From assembly GCA_025201765.1 (NCBI GenBank), contig MU623428.1, positions 1 to 64,000 on the forward strand: 64,000 bases of DNA, given 5' to 3'. Origin of the DNA: Daldinia sp. FL1419 (taxonomy: Eukaryota > Ascomycota > Sordariomycetes > Xylariales > Hypoxylaceae). Every line of letters begins with the position of its first letter. The stretch's first letter is position 1. Position numbers and translations under genes: made by a program. The notes under the pieces were generated by a model. It was not told where the DNA came from. It searched no databases and saw only the letters and a list, made by a program, of their open reading frames with translations. Shown here piece by piece: positions 1 through 13,686 of this stretch.

Positions 1-1469
1 TAATAAAGAAAATTAAAGAATTTAATATCAAAATAATCTAAATAAACAATAATATTAAATAATTATATATATTTAATATATTTAATAAAAATAATGATAT
101 TATTAATAATAATAAAAGATAATATTTATACTAATTTAATAATAAAAAGTGTAATAATAATAATAAAAACCTTTAATTTACTTTTTATAATATCATTAAC
201 CTATATATAATTAAACTATTTCTAATATCTTAATTTAATTAAATAAATTAAATTATTCCAATTATATTCCTTTATTATTCTTTTATCCCTCATTAAATCA
301 AAAATTATTATAAAAAGATATATATATTTAAATTTAGTTATTATAAATTTATATATAATTATATATAAATTTATAATAATTAAATTTAAATATATATATT
401 TTTTTACAATATTTTATATAATTTTAAATATATAAATAAATAATATTAATTAAAAACAAGGATTTTCATATAAATAAATAAATTAATCACTTTTTTTTAA
501 AATTCCTTTCTTCCTTTCTTTTCTATATTTTTCCTATTTTTCACCTTAAATTAAAAATACCACTTAATACCTTTCACATTATATCTAATCAACCCAACAA
601 AATCCAATAAAACATTCCCACACCCATACAAAAACCTATATACACAGCAGTACTTATACAAAAACTTATATATATAGTAACATCAATATTAAATAAAAGT
701 CCATTACCTTACCTATACCACTATTATATCATATATATAATAACCAAAAAAAACTCCTAATATTTTTATATTCCTTAACCAAATAATATTAAATATTAAT
801 ATTATTTTAATAATAACCTTTATTATACCTATATTAAATAATAATATATACTTATATAAAAGGATTTTCTTAAAGAATTATATAATTATCTTAATATAAT
901 ATAAATTAATAAATTTGCCTTAAGTTTTCTTAAGGTTTTATATTAGAAGATTATTGATATGGGTAAAGAAAAAATAATTTTATTAAGTATATTAACCCTT
1001 TAAATTAACCTTATAATTTTTAAATTTTAAATAATATCATAAATTTATTTTTTTAATATTTTATTAATTTTCTTTATATTTTTTAGTATATTAAAACATT
1101 TTTTAATATTAAAAAAGTTTGGGCTTTAAGGGTTTTATAAATTCTTTAAGTTTTATGAGCCAAATATATGAGCCTTTTTCTGATTGGCCAGCTTTGCTAG
1201 CCTTTTTTGATTGGTTAGCCTTGTACTCAGCCACAACTTAACTAATCAGCCATATCCAAGTTGATTAGTTATATCTTAATTGATTAGTTTTATGTTTAGT
1301 TATATATTGAATTAGAATAATGTAATTATATAATTTAAGTTATTTTTAATTTTTATGGAATAATTTTTTTTAAGGTTTTTATAAGTTTTTTTAAATATAT
1401 ATATAAATTTTTAAGAGTTAATTATTATTTGATTAGGTTAAGTTCTTAAATATAAAAGTATTAGTTTTT

Positions 1470-4300
1470 TATAATGAATAGGAGTTTTAATAGTTCCTGT
1501 AGGATATGTTTTGTATTTTAATTAATTTATAATAATTAGAGGTTATATAAGCTCGAAGATATAAGGTGATTATATTTTGAGGAGGGGAATAAGCTGATTG
1601 GATAGAGGAATAGATATAAGTGATTGTTTGTTAATGGTAGTGCGTACGAGGAGGTTATATTCTATAAGAGGGTAAAGAGTGTATATATTTGTATGAAGTT
1701 TTATGAAGAAATTGATTGTGTAGAATTTGAAGAACCTGAGTTGATCAGATAAAAACATAATTCCTGAAAGCCTGTGGGAATTTTAGAAGGGTAGGCTCCA
1801 TAAAGGTTAGTAGGGTTTTACAGGGTAGTTTTTATTGCATAATTATTTTACTACAATTTATTATTATATAAATATTTTATAAAAATAATTCTTAAAGAAC
1901 TATAATAAATTTAAGTTGATTGTGTAAAACTTAAATTGATATTATATAATACATAGGGAAAAATTATGATTGTAAAAATCAAATTGTTATTATTGTTGTT
2001 CGAATTCTAGAATAGAGTAGTGAGGCTTTTTATGGAATTATTGCAAAAGAAAGAATTCTTCTACGTTATTTTTAGGTTTATTAATTTAACAATTGATTAG
2101 ATAAGAAAAATAATTTTTAAAGGCTTATTTATATTTAAAGAATTTATGGAGATTTTAGAAGGGTTGGTTTTATAAAGGCAATTAAGGTTTTATAGGGTAG
2201 TTTTAATTATATTAAATAAGAGTTCTAATAGTTCTTGCAGGATATGCCTTATACTTCAATTAACTTATAGTAAGCCAGAGGTTGTATAAATTAAAGGATA
2301 TAAGGTAATTATATCCTAAAGAAGGGAATAAGCTGATTGGATAAAAGAACAAATATAAATAATTGTTTATTAATAGTAATATATTATAAAAAAATATTTT
2401 TAAAGAAAAGATTAAATCTATATATTTTTGTATAAAGGTTTTATAAAGAAACTAAATTATAGAACCTGATGAATCTCTGCTGATTAGACAAGAAAGATAA
2501 TTCTCAAGGGCCTATTTATGTCCAAAAGAGCTGTGGAACCTTGGAGGGTCTAGCTCTAAGGAGGAGATAGGATCTTTATAAGGTAGTATCTATGACCTAA
2601 TCGTTCTACACCGGTTCAATATAATCATATTATCCTAGTTCAATATAATCATATTATCCTAGTTCAATATAATCATATTATCCTAGTTCAATATAATCAT
2701 ATTATCCTAGTTCAATATAATCATATTATCATAGTTCAATATAAAGTAATTAAATAAAAGAATTAATAAAAATGATTATTAATAATAATGATGGATTTAA
2801 AAAATAAAATAATTAATATACTTAATAAAAGATTAAAAGATTAAATTTATAAATTATTATAAAGATTATAAATAAAATTAATAATTATATTGAACTGAGG
2901 TAATGTGATTATGTAATAGGAACTACCCTAAAGGACCCTGTTGACTACCCCTTCTAAGGTTTATATAGCTCTTTTGGATATAAATAAATCTTCAAGAATT
3001 ATTTTCTTATCTAATCAATTTAAATCTTATATAGTTCTTTAAAAATTACCTTTATAAAATTTTTATATAAAAATATATAATTTCAATTATTTCTTTAAAG
3101 ATATTTCTTAAAATACATTATTATTAATAAATAATTATATAGATTTATTCCTCCATCCGATCAGCCTATTTTCCTTAAGATATAATTACCTTATATCTTC
3201 TAGCTTATATAACCTCTGGCTTGCTATGGATTAATTGAAGTATAAGGCATATCCTACAGGAGCTATTAGAGTTCCTATTTAATATAAATTTGATCTAATT
3301 AAATAAGTAAATAATTTTTAAGGGCTTATTTATATTTAAAAAAGCCTGTAAAAACCTAAAACTAATAGGGTTTTACAGGGTAACTTCAGTTACATAATTA
3401 TACTATCCTAGTTTAATATTTAAAAAGAATTTTTAAGGTTATAATAAAAATTATTTTTAAAAAATTAATAAATAATTTATTATAGATTAATTTTAATTAT
3501 ATTAAATAGGAATTCTAATAGCTCTTGCAGGATATGCTTTACACCTTAATTAACATATAATAGGCCAGAGATTATATAAATTCAAGGATATAAAGTAACT
3601 ATATCTTAAAGAAGGGAATAAAATAATCAAATATAAGAACTATTATTAAACCGGGGTAATGTGATTAAGTAATAGGAACTACCCTAAAGGACCCTATTAG
3701 CCCCCCTTCTAAGGTTTACACATGTTCTTTTAGATATAAATAAATCTTCAGGAATTGTTTTCTTACCTGATCAACTTAAATTATATATAATTCTTTAGAG
3801 ATCACCTTTATAAAACCTTTATATAAAAATATACAATTTTAATTTCTTCTTTAAAAATATCTTTTTAAAATATATTACCATTAATAAACAATCATTTATA
3901 TCTATTCCTCTATCTGATTAACTTATTTTCCTTCTTAAGATATAGATACCTTATATCCTCTAACTTATACAGCCTCTGGCTTATTATAAGTTAATTAAAA
4001 TATAGGGCATATCCTGTAAGAACTATTAAAACTCCTGTTCATTATATATAATTATTTATAAATAATAGCACTTTATAAGAAATTTTATTTAAAAAAAGGT
4101 AAAAAAATATATATTATTATATAAAGATTTTATAAAGAAGATTTTTATAAGATCATAATGAACTTAAACTAATCAAATAAGAAAAACAACTTTTGAAGAC
4201 CTATTTATATCCAAAAGAACTGTGGAGATTTAAGAAGTTTGGCTCTAATAAGGCTAATAGAATCTCTGCAAAGTAACATCTATTATATAAACACATTATA
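1470..4300. repeat. Interspersed family of ~380-bp repeats, both orientations
   Basis: One unit recurs with recognisable landmarks: a GTTCxTGxAGGATATG start, a middle TAAGCTGATTGGAT, and an end with a GGGTAGTT-like block. Forward copies lie at about 1470-1830 and 2205-2600. Reverse-complement copies lie at about 2920-3290 and 3670-4040. A 5'-truncated or partial forward copy sits at 3495-3650, and 3'-end fragments at about 2085-2210, 3290-3410 and 4085-4300. Copies differ mostly by C/T and G/A, consistent with RIP. The nested head-to-head arrangement suggests repeated insertion of a transposon or rearrangement of its terminal repeat. I do not recognise the family. Confidence 0.7.
2614..2744. 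repeat. 24-bp tandem repeat, about 5.5 copies
   Basis: Perfect or near-perfect direct copies begin at 2614, 2638, 2662, 2686 and 2710, with a partial copy from 2734. Each unit starts GTTCAATATAATC and ends ATTATCCTA. The last full copy has one A in place of C. Degenerate single units recur near 3405 and 4300, so the tandem block grew from a sequence belonging to the surrounding repeat family. There are no unique spacers, so this is a minisatellite and not a CRISPR array. Confidence 0.9.
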
Positions 4301-7300
4301 CCAATTCAATATAATTATATTATTTTAATTTATTATAATTATTAAATAATTATTAATTTTATTTAAAATTAATTATATAATAAAATTTATAAATAAGAAT
4401 ATTCTTTCAATTTTTTGATTATTCTTTTATAAAAATTTCATAAAAAGCTATATAATTTGATTTATTTTAAATTTAATATTACAAAAAATAATGGAAAATT
4501 ATTATAAAATTATTCTATAAATCCTTATTAACTTTACTAGAAAACTTAAGGATTGTGTCAGCCCTTGGGGTGACCTCCAATATTAAAATTAATTATTTAT
4601 TTATTTATATTATATAATTTTAATTATTATTAAATAAATCTAATATATAAATAAATTTATTTAATATTTATATAATTATATAAATTAATTATCCATAACT
4701 CATTTTTATTTTAAATCTTAAAAGCCCTTATAAAATCGCTTAATACAAGCAATTTAATATACAGTAAATTAATGAACAACATCTCTGACAACATTAAAAA
4801 TACAGATAACATTACTAATAATAACAATATAAACATAGAAAAAGGCAAGGGGCCTATTAGCCCCCCACCTAATTATAATTTATATTATATAATATATTAA
4901 ATAAATATTCATTTAACATTATTAGAATAAAAGGTTAATAAGGTTCTTATTGCACTTATAAACAAAAAATAAATATAAATTAGGAGGTAAGGGAAAATAA
5001 GGAGGGAAGATTTATTTAATATACCAAATTATTCAACATATTAAACAAATTTAACAATACATTCAATTTAAAATTTTAAATAAAAATTTATATATTTACT
5101 ATCCTTATAAATACTTATTTTAAATATCTTTTATCTAAAAATCCTGGCAGAATAATTATAAATTTTATATAATATTTAATTATAAAGTTTATAAAATCTA
5201 ATAATGTTATAGGTGTTTATATATAAACCTTAGGTTTAAAAATGGTCCTACTCACACCTTATTATAGAATACATCCACACTTTTTTAATATATTCTTTCA
5301 ACACATCAAATATACAATAAAAAATTATTACCTCTATTTTAATATATTACCAATTTATTCCCTACAACATTTTATTAATTTAAATACTACTACCTAACCT
5401 AATATAATAATAATAATAGAAAAACCTAAAAATATTTTATTTAATATATTTAAAATTATTAATACCAACATCTAAATTATTAACATACCTATTAATACAC
5501 TTAAAACCTTAATATAAAATTAATTTACCACTTTTTTAACCTACCTAAATTATTTTAAACTTATAAAGTATAATTAATGCCTTTAAATCATTTACTAACA
5601 TATCCCAAAAATCCTAAACCCTAATCTCTAATTAAATCACTTATATTTATTTTTAACCTAATTATCCTCCCTTAATACCTCTTTAACCTATTAACTAAAT
5701 TCATTATTACTCATAATATCCATATATAATCTTACAATTTTCTATTACATTTTAAAATATATAAAAGTAGATATTAATAGATTTACCTAATATAATTCTA
5801 GGTTGTTATATTCTTTAATTAATTTTATTAAAAAAGATTATAATTCCTTTAATATAAACTACACCTTTATATTTAATTTAAACATAATATCAATTTTAAA
5901 TTTAAAAAATAAAAAAAATAATATCCTAAATTTATAATTACATATATTATAACATACTTATTTATTAATTTAAATAATACCTTTTATATAATCCCCTATT
6001 AACTCTTAAAAGAATTTTAAAATAAATTTTCTAAAATAAGGAATATTAATAAGGATAAATATATAAAATTATTTCTTTTTTAAATTTTACCTAACTTTTA
6101 TATCCAATACCATCTACTTTATTAATATTATATCTTTAAATAACCTATAATTAAAAATTATTATTAACCCTATATTATTATTAATTTTAAAAATATTTAT
6201 AATTTAATTTATTAAATTTAATAATAAATAATATTAGAATATTCCTATTATATTAATAGAAGTATTTAATTTTATATTAATAACCATAATAACCTATTAT
6301 AGGTAATTAAAAATTAATAATATTTTTAATAATCTCTTCTTAAATTTTAAAATAAACTTTATTACCTCCATAATACTTAACCAATTAAAATATTAATAAA
6401 AAATAAAGAAATATATTTTAATTTATATCATTCCATCTCTAACTACTTATCTAAATTATTACCATAAATCCATCAGATTATTAAAAATAAGGGGTCCATA
6501 TTATATTACCCATTTAATATTTCAAATATTCATACCCATTTTAAAAACCATAATTACTAATATAATTTAATAAGAAAAAATATCCCCAATAAATTTATTA
6601 TATATATATTATTAATTTTTTAATTATATATCAATATTATATTATTTAATAAAATATTTAATTTAAAAATAAATTAAATTTAATTTTATAATTTATAATA
6701 TTAAATAATAATAAATAATAATTAATTTCTTTTTATTATTAATAAATATAATAATTTTATTAATTTTATAAAAGATTTTATTTATTAACCTATTAAAAAA
6801 AAAATCTAATCATTAGAAATCTTTTTAAATATTACCCTTTTTTAATAATTATATAATAATTATAATATTTAAATAATTAATAATAATTCAAATAAATAAT
6901 AAATTATTTTAAAATAAACCCTTTTTTCTAAAATTAATTTTTTGTAATATAAAACCTTAAACCTTTTTATTTAAAATAATTGTATATTTAAACCAAAATA
7001 TTTTTTAAAGAATTAAACCCTTTATTTAATATAAATTAGGATATATAATTCAAAAATCTTACCATTAATATATCATATAAAACTTATTAATAATTATAAA
7101 TACTATTTTGTTATTAAATTTTAAATTATGAAATAATTAAAAAAATTAATTGGTAATAATTTATTTAAAGTTAAAAATAATATAAATAAAATTATTTTTA
7201 ATTAAACTAAATTATATTTTATTATTTTAATATATAATAAATAAATTATATATATATATATATATATTATTATATTATTTATTAACCTTATTAATTTCCT

Positions 7301-8230
7301 CTACAATAAATAAAAAATATACCTTTAACATCCAAAAAAGAATTTTGAATTAGTTTTAATCCAATTACTTTAAAAGATATAATTATATAATTATTTTCTT
7401 ATATATAATAATGGATATAATTTATAAGATAATTATTTTTCTATAATTTATTTAAATTATAAAAATAATATCACTATAATAAAATACAATATATTAAATA
7501 ATAATTATCTACTTTTTTCTTAATTTAAATCTAAATATACCATTAATAATATTATAATTTAATATTATATTAATAATAACATTCATAAATATTTATTCCA
7601 ATTTATATCTATTTTAAAGATTATTTATATTTTATATATATTTAAAAAATAATGTAATATAATTATTAGATGATATATATTATATTATTAATCCAATTAA
7701 GTTATTTAAAAAATCAAATTTTTAAATAATAATATAAACATACTTAAAGTTAAAAAAGATAGCTTTTAAGTTATTAATGAAGTTTAGGATTGATTGAAAC
7801 ATTATTAGTTATATTATTGCCAAATATTATATAAAAGTAAAAATTCATGATTTTCACTTTTCAAATCCAATAATACCTTAATATCATAATAAAAAAACTA
7901 AAAAAATTACTAATAAGCTTTAAAATACCTATTATTAACCCTTAACATTTATTTAAAATAAATAAAATCCTTTATTATTTTATTATTATTTAATAAAAAT
8001 AATAATTAAATAATATATTAAATAATAACTTAAATTTCCTAATTATATATAATATTTTTATTTTTTTATTATATTATATAAAAATTAAATATAAAATTTT
8101 ATATTAATTATTATTACCTCCAAACATTTATAAATTAAAAATATCTATTTTTATTATTTAATTATTAATTATTTTCATAAAAAATAAAGATTATTTTATA
8201 TGATAATTTTAAATAATAAAATCAAAATAT

Positions 8231-11200
8231 CAACTTTATATTTTAAACTAGAATTTTTAGCACAATATACACAACCCCACAAATACATCTGCACGGACCA
8301 TATTGAGTGGTGGCTGTAGTGGCTGACAAAAATTTCTAGTCTAAGCTCGCTAAGATAACTTACACGCGGGAAAAATAAAAAAGTTGATGATGACCTTAGG
8401 CAAGTACATAAGCTACCTAGGTACCTAGGCAAGTATTATCGTATTAGTGAATTTTCCTTGTATCCAAAGTCCTCTATGGTCCTCTCCAGCTTTTAGCCGA
8501 AGATTAGTCGAAGCTTGACTTAGTAAATCGGCTGCATTCTTCCGCAAATCGTCGCGGGTTCGTTACCTACTTGTTTCCTCTCGCTTCACTCAGAGATATC
8601 TTGAGCAACCAAGATCTAGGTCAGCCTTATATTCCAGCCCATGTGTGTATTATTATAACGAGGTCATTTAACGGCCGCTTATACAGAAACAGTTAGACGA
8701 TCGGCCGGGAGAACCGATAAACCAATCATGACATTCACCGGAATACCCGAGGGATCAAGTCCGCGGGGGTTTCTATCACGTATTAGGATGCTGTTGCGTT
8801 TAAAGATGGTATTAGATTCGAGGTGAACTCCTTGCGACTAGACGACGGCTATTAGCTTTAATTTCTGGTCGCAATTGTTTCCGGTCTTCACCACGATATG
8901 CACATAATTGCCTGCCTGCCTACCTTAGGTGCCACTTAAGGTACCCTAACATCGAGGTGCAAATCATTTTCTATTGCCGACTTTGGGTCGCTTAGTTGAC
9001 AGCTGCATCCAATTATCTCTCGCTAGGGACCGAAATCTCGGAACCCAGAGTAGTATTTCGGTATGCAAGTTACAGTGTCCATTCAAGTGTCGCCTACCGC
9101 TTCCCGTTCGAGCATTTCACGCTACCCTGAATGATATCAAATCAGGTTAATATTCTTGGTCGTTTGGGTGAGCAACAGAATTATACATCCCGTCCCGACG
9201 TTGGCGCACCCGTGGTACTTAGTGCGTGCTACGCATTTTCGTGCCGCATGGTCAACTCCTCCCTGGAGAGAAGAAAAAAAAATGCCTGTGTTTTTTTACG
9301 GGTGCAAAGTCGCAGTCTTTCCCTAAAATCAGGCCAGAGATATGCTGCGCAAGGATGGGCTCTTCCTTCTGCCCTTTGCTTGGCCTGCGGCCCGATTGTT
9401 ACTTGATTCTGGCCAACTTTCGACGCCCTTTATTCTACTTAGGTACCTGATAGGCACCTAAGGCTATTCTCATACAAAAACCTGGCAAATCGAATTTGCT
9501 CGCCCCGCGCCTCGGAGGCAACGCATGAAATGATACGTTGCCAAGGTTGACTCTACTAAGAGTAGTGATAACTCCAATGTGAACGAGCCGAATTAATAGT
9601 ATAGTACAGATTGTACCTGACTATACGTGTATTTCCGGGTCGCTCATTCGAATTCTCAGCCGGCGATAAGCGTGGTGTTAGGTTATATGTAATGGGTTGC
9701 AACTGGTGAGCTGTGGGTAAGATATCCGACGTTGGCAAAAAGCAATATGCCCCCTCGCACCCATCACTCCTGAAGACCTCAGCAATGCCCAGTTCTAACG
9801 CGCTCCAAGGACACATCGCTGTGCTCCTTTAGCACCTCATTCAGCCCCTCTCTTTCCCCTGTTTTCTTTAAAGCTACTTGGGGGTGGTCTGATCTATCAA
9901 TGGGAGCCTGCCTAGCTCCCTTCTGATCCTACAGGGGATATCTAGGGCTACAGATTGAAGTGCTTTTTTGACTGTAGAAGTATCTTCAATCGACCTAGCA
10001 TCAGTTTTTGGTCCATTTTATCCTCTGTTTCCCCTTACGACTAGTAGATGGTGTGAGAATTGAAGTTCATTATCACTCGACACCTATGCGAAAGCCGTCA
10101 TTAGATAAGGGATACGCTCATGGTAACATAACCCCACTACCACTAAACATGGATGAGGTAGTTCCTGTGAAAATATCCTAGGTTTCTAAAGGTCACCTTC
10201 TGATATTGTTTCTTTAAGGTAATTCATTCGTTATTACGGTATTATCGTCAGCGTCTACTCCGTTGGAAGATGGTGGATCCGAATCGTCTTGTTTTAGCAA
10301 GTCACCAAGATACCCGCAACTTTTCCAGGTTTCCATGTGGTTACCCGAGTGGAAAGTCTGGGGTAGGCTCCCCAGTTCCGGGATACTTGACTTGTGGATA
10401 TCATTACGGTTAGTATTAGGCTGAATCATAATCGCTAGGATACATACTATCCTCTCTGTATGGTTTGCCGCTCTCGTTACACGACGATGGGCTGTGGCCG
10501 ATTCGTAAAGAATTTTAGCCACGATAAGCGCATATTTGACGAGAAAATTGGGCTGCTTACCGTTACAGATCCAGAATATTTCTCGGCCAGCTTACGCTAG
10601 CAAGGGAGGGTCGTCTCCCTGCTATAGGTTATAGACCATCTTTATCTTCCCGTTGTTTGGCAATGTGTAGCCCCGACACTGCAAGTAGGCACTTACATTG
10701 GGCTTTATTTATTTATCAGCTGACAAGATACCATTCCAAGCCCGCTCCGGCCGCACGAGCAGAGCTGGAGGTAATATACCATGCGTGTTCTAAAAGGGAC
10801 ATACGGGGGCACGAGCAGAAACTACCGGCTCTGAGCCATTTCCCAACAGCCTGGGCGGTGTACTTCGAGAATTATTGCCTCGTGACCTTTCTCATCTGAA
10901 ACTGCGTGCCTGGGTCGACCATGTTCTATCATAGGCTCTGCCGTGTTAGGCGGAAATATTTCGCCAATTGTTTTACGTGTACCCATGGGAGAGACCTAGT
11001 ATTGCTGTGGATTCCGAGTCTTATTTGGGCTAGGTTGTGCATACATGAGACGATGAAACCGCCCATGACTATCTTCACTACATACATTTAGATCCCGAGG
11101 TCTAGAGGCAAAGATGCACGTCCAGAAAGGCATATACCGGCCAATATACGGTGTCCTCAGATGTACTTAGTAAGCCGGGAAGATGCCGATCACGAGGCTA

Positions 11201-13686
11201 CATTCTTAGACTTCCAGTCGCTAACATAGAGCAGGCTACATAAGTTTTAGGTCGAGTAGAAGGACTATACCATCCAGGTATTCTATAATGGTAAGGGCAC
11301 ATCTACACATCTATTTTGTGTACTTTGGTTAGGTTTACTCTAGCTAGAAGGTGTGCTAGTCTTAGGACGGCTGCCATCTAGCTTTATTACTACCGGTTTC
11401 AACAGTTGGTTTCCATGTAACTGATCGTTTCAGGAGGTTGTCCTTTAGCTTAGCTTCCTACGTGCTACAAGGACTCATGTCTATACGGTAAGCTTCGACT
11501 CCGAGTCGCACGTACTAGTAGGTCGCGATATGGCGGAGATACGCCCCGGCGTGTAAAGATGCCATCTGTGATGTGAACGTATCCACTATGGCCAAGGATT
11601 GATAAATATATCCCGAAAGGTTTAAATATTTACCCCTCATCACTAATACTAGCCTCTAACCTAGGAGGTAGGTAGCAAACTGAATTGGCTGTCTTCACTT
11701 AGCTCTAGCCCCTCATTATTCACCATCGACATCTTCAAGTCGTGTTCTATGTACCGAATACGTTGACATTATTTGTTTTTTCCCCCTTTCCCGCGCCCCT
11801 CGAGCTAGAACAAGCTATGTGGGATGGTGGTGTAGGAATATGACGCACGTATATAGGCGTTTAAATCAACCAACATTTCGTTTGGTCCTTATCCTTATTT
11901 TCATATATATTCTGTCCTACCTTGGCAGCTTGTCTTGCAGTCATGATGGTGGCCAAAGAAGCTCCAATCGATAGTACTACAGCTTAGATCTTCCGAGGTC
12001 CTATTCTTACGAAGAGGCTATTCATCATGCATTCAGATTATTCTTTGCCAATGAATCGACGATTGGTCGCGTGTTGGCCATATGTCGGGCTGAGAAGCCG
12101 TGTCGGCATAGGCACTCACACCGTCTCCTACGAACCAGGCCTGAATACTGGGCTAAACGTGGTAAGAAAATCCTTTCTTCGTCAGAAAATGGTTAGCGAA
12201 TGAAGAATGACCATAATATGTTACAATAGGTACGTATAGATGCCGCTTGGTTGTACCTACATGTAGTTCGTGACAAGATTCCTGCAGTGCCCTGGGCGGT
12301 ACCCAGCGGGACGAACCCCACGGACCAGGGACGTGCTACAACAAGGATCAACAAGCTATTTTTCCTCTTTTACCTTTTTTCCTTCTTTCTTTTCTTTGTA
12401 CCTACTTTCGTTGCCTCACAAGCAAGGTACGACGTCTCTCTTCAACTACCTGCCATGCTATATCATACCTATAGTAAGAAGACATATGATCATCTAGGTC
12501 TCTCTCCCCATACTTATACTATACTAGTCATATTAACACTGCCTTTCCCTCCCACACCTTTTGTATCCCCTTGTCCGGGCTGGTCTTGATCCTCATTCGT
12601 CGCCCGCCTAGTAGCGTAGACGACGATTGGGATTCAACGTCAACATACTTGTGGGCCTTTTCTTCTCCATTTACAATCATCAAGTCTCCCAGCACCAGGG
12701 ATAACATGGCATGGCGTGGCATGGACGTACCGCCAGCTTCCAATCGTGGGACTAGCTTCCACATAGCCAACCGTCCTTGTAATACATTTATGTAGGTCCC
12801 TTATGTCTCTTTATTAAAAGCTTACTCGTTACCAGCGCATGTCTCTTGCCGAAACTAGATGTTTCCTTTTCCCGAGTCTCTTTACTAGTGGTTACTAGCG
12901 ACAGTTTTAATCTCTGTTATTCGCGTCAACCTTTTCTATGCTTAGTGTCCCCGGGGCTCTAGTAGCTAATCCCTCTGCCTTGTAACTGGACATTGTTCGA
13001 CTCTGGTACCCTAGTTCGTGTCAAGGATCCGTACGCTTCCTACTTCAATATTAACTGGTAGGTTCACCGAGTCTAGGAGGCCAGAAGTGACTTATAGGAA
13101 CTGCTAGAGTTAGCAGATTCCACTTATAAATCCTATCACGGCTAGTCCACATCACTTCAGCTGTTTTCGGGATTCGTTTCAACCGAGTGCTGTAGTTTAT
13201 TATTTGACCTGGTCTCTCTCAGAAACCTTCTTATTACTTCTTTCACCTTTACCCGTCATACACCTCCGGGGTCAAGGCGACAATAGAAACACGCCCACTC
13301 TTACCTACTTTCTATCCGTACAACTATCTCCGCCCGCTAAACTCAATCTCGGGGGTTTCCTCTTTAAGGTTCTGAAGTGTATTTTGGACGTTAGTATTCC
13401 TTTGGGCAGCCTTGGCTCTTAGGCTGCATGGCTCGAATACCAATCAAGAATCTAGACGAAAGTTATCTCTCTCGATTCGTGGAAGTCTGAGTACCAGGCA
13501 CCTCTGCCTAGGACAGGAAAAGAAAGATAAAACTGGGATTCAATCTGGACGCAAGAGCACCTGTTATAAGATTTGTAACCAGTGCCTAAGCACCTATACA
13601 CTCCTTTGCTTATCGGTATTGTCGTCCCCAATGCGTTCGTCTCAACTCATTCATACGTGAATTTCACTTCCATAAAACCGAGACTC
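8231..13686. other. 5.4-kb gene-free stretch of ordinary composition
   Basis: Base composition is normal here, unlike the island to the left, yet all open frames are short (about 112 codons or fewer), overlap each other and show no family motif. The longest minus-strand frame, 10214-10522, encodes 102 residues that resemble nothing I know. Short palindromic words built from CCTAGG and GGTACC occur at 8413-8430 and 9438-9460. The stretch may hold untranslated RNA or long-decayed genes, but nothing in it can be called. Confidence 0.6.

Larger units (their letters stand above)
1..8230. repeat. AT-rich RIP-type island with decayed repeats
   Basis: About 8.2 kb of almost pure A/T with only short relics of ordinary composition, for example 1145-1260, 2500-2600 and 4555-4580. 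No frame stays open beyond about 60 codons and no gene is supportable. The composition changes sharply to normal DNA at about 8230-8260. TpA-rich, CpA-poor text, with copies that differ mainly by transitions, is what repeat-induced point mutation leaves in fungal transposons. The part from 1.4 to 4.3 kb is built of copies of one repeat family, listed separately. The part from 4.6 to 8.2 kb is probably a decayed transposon, but I could not identify a coding domain in it with confidence. The left end of the island lies outside the window. Confidence 0.85.

Noticed and set aside
1570..1758. 62-codon minus-strand frame in the AT island
   Set aside because: Part of the repeated ~380-bp unit; other copies have stops in the same frame, so it is a relic at most.
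2614..2744. Possible CRISPR array
   Set aside because: Repeats are directly adjacent with no unique spacers, and the host is a fungus.
10214..11091. Short frames of 61-102 codons on both strands
   Set aside because: Different frames, no conserved words and no splice logic joining them.
13412..13660. 82-codon plus-strand frame just before DLD1
   Set aside because: Short, overlapping the DLD1 leader, no recognisable protein features.
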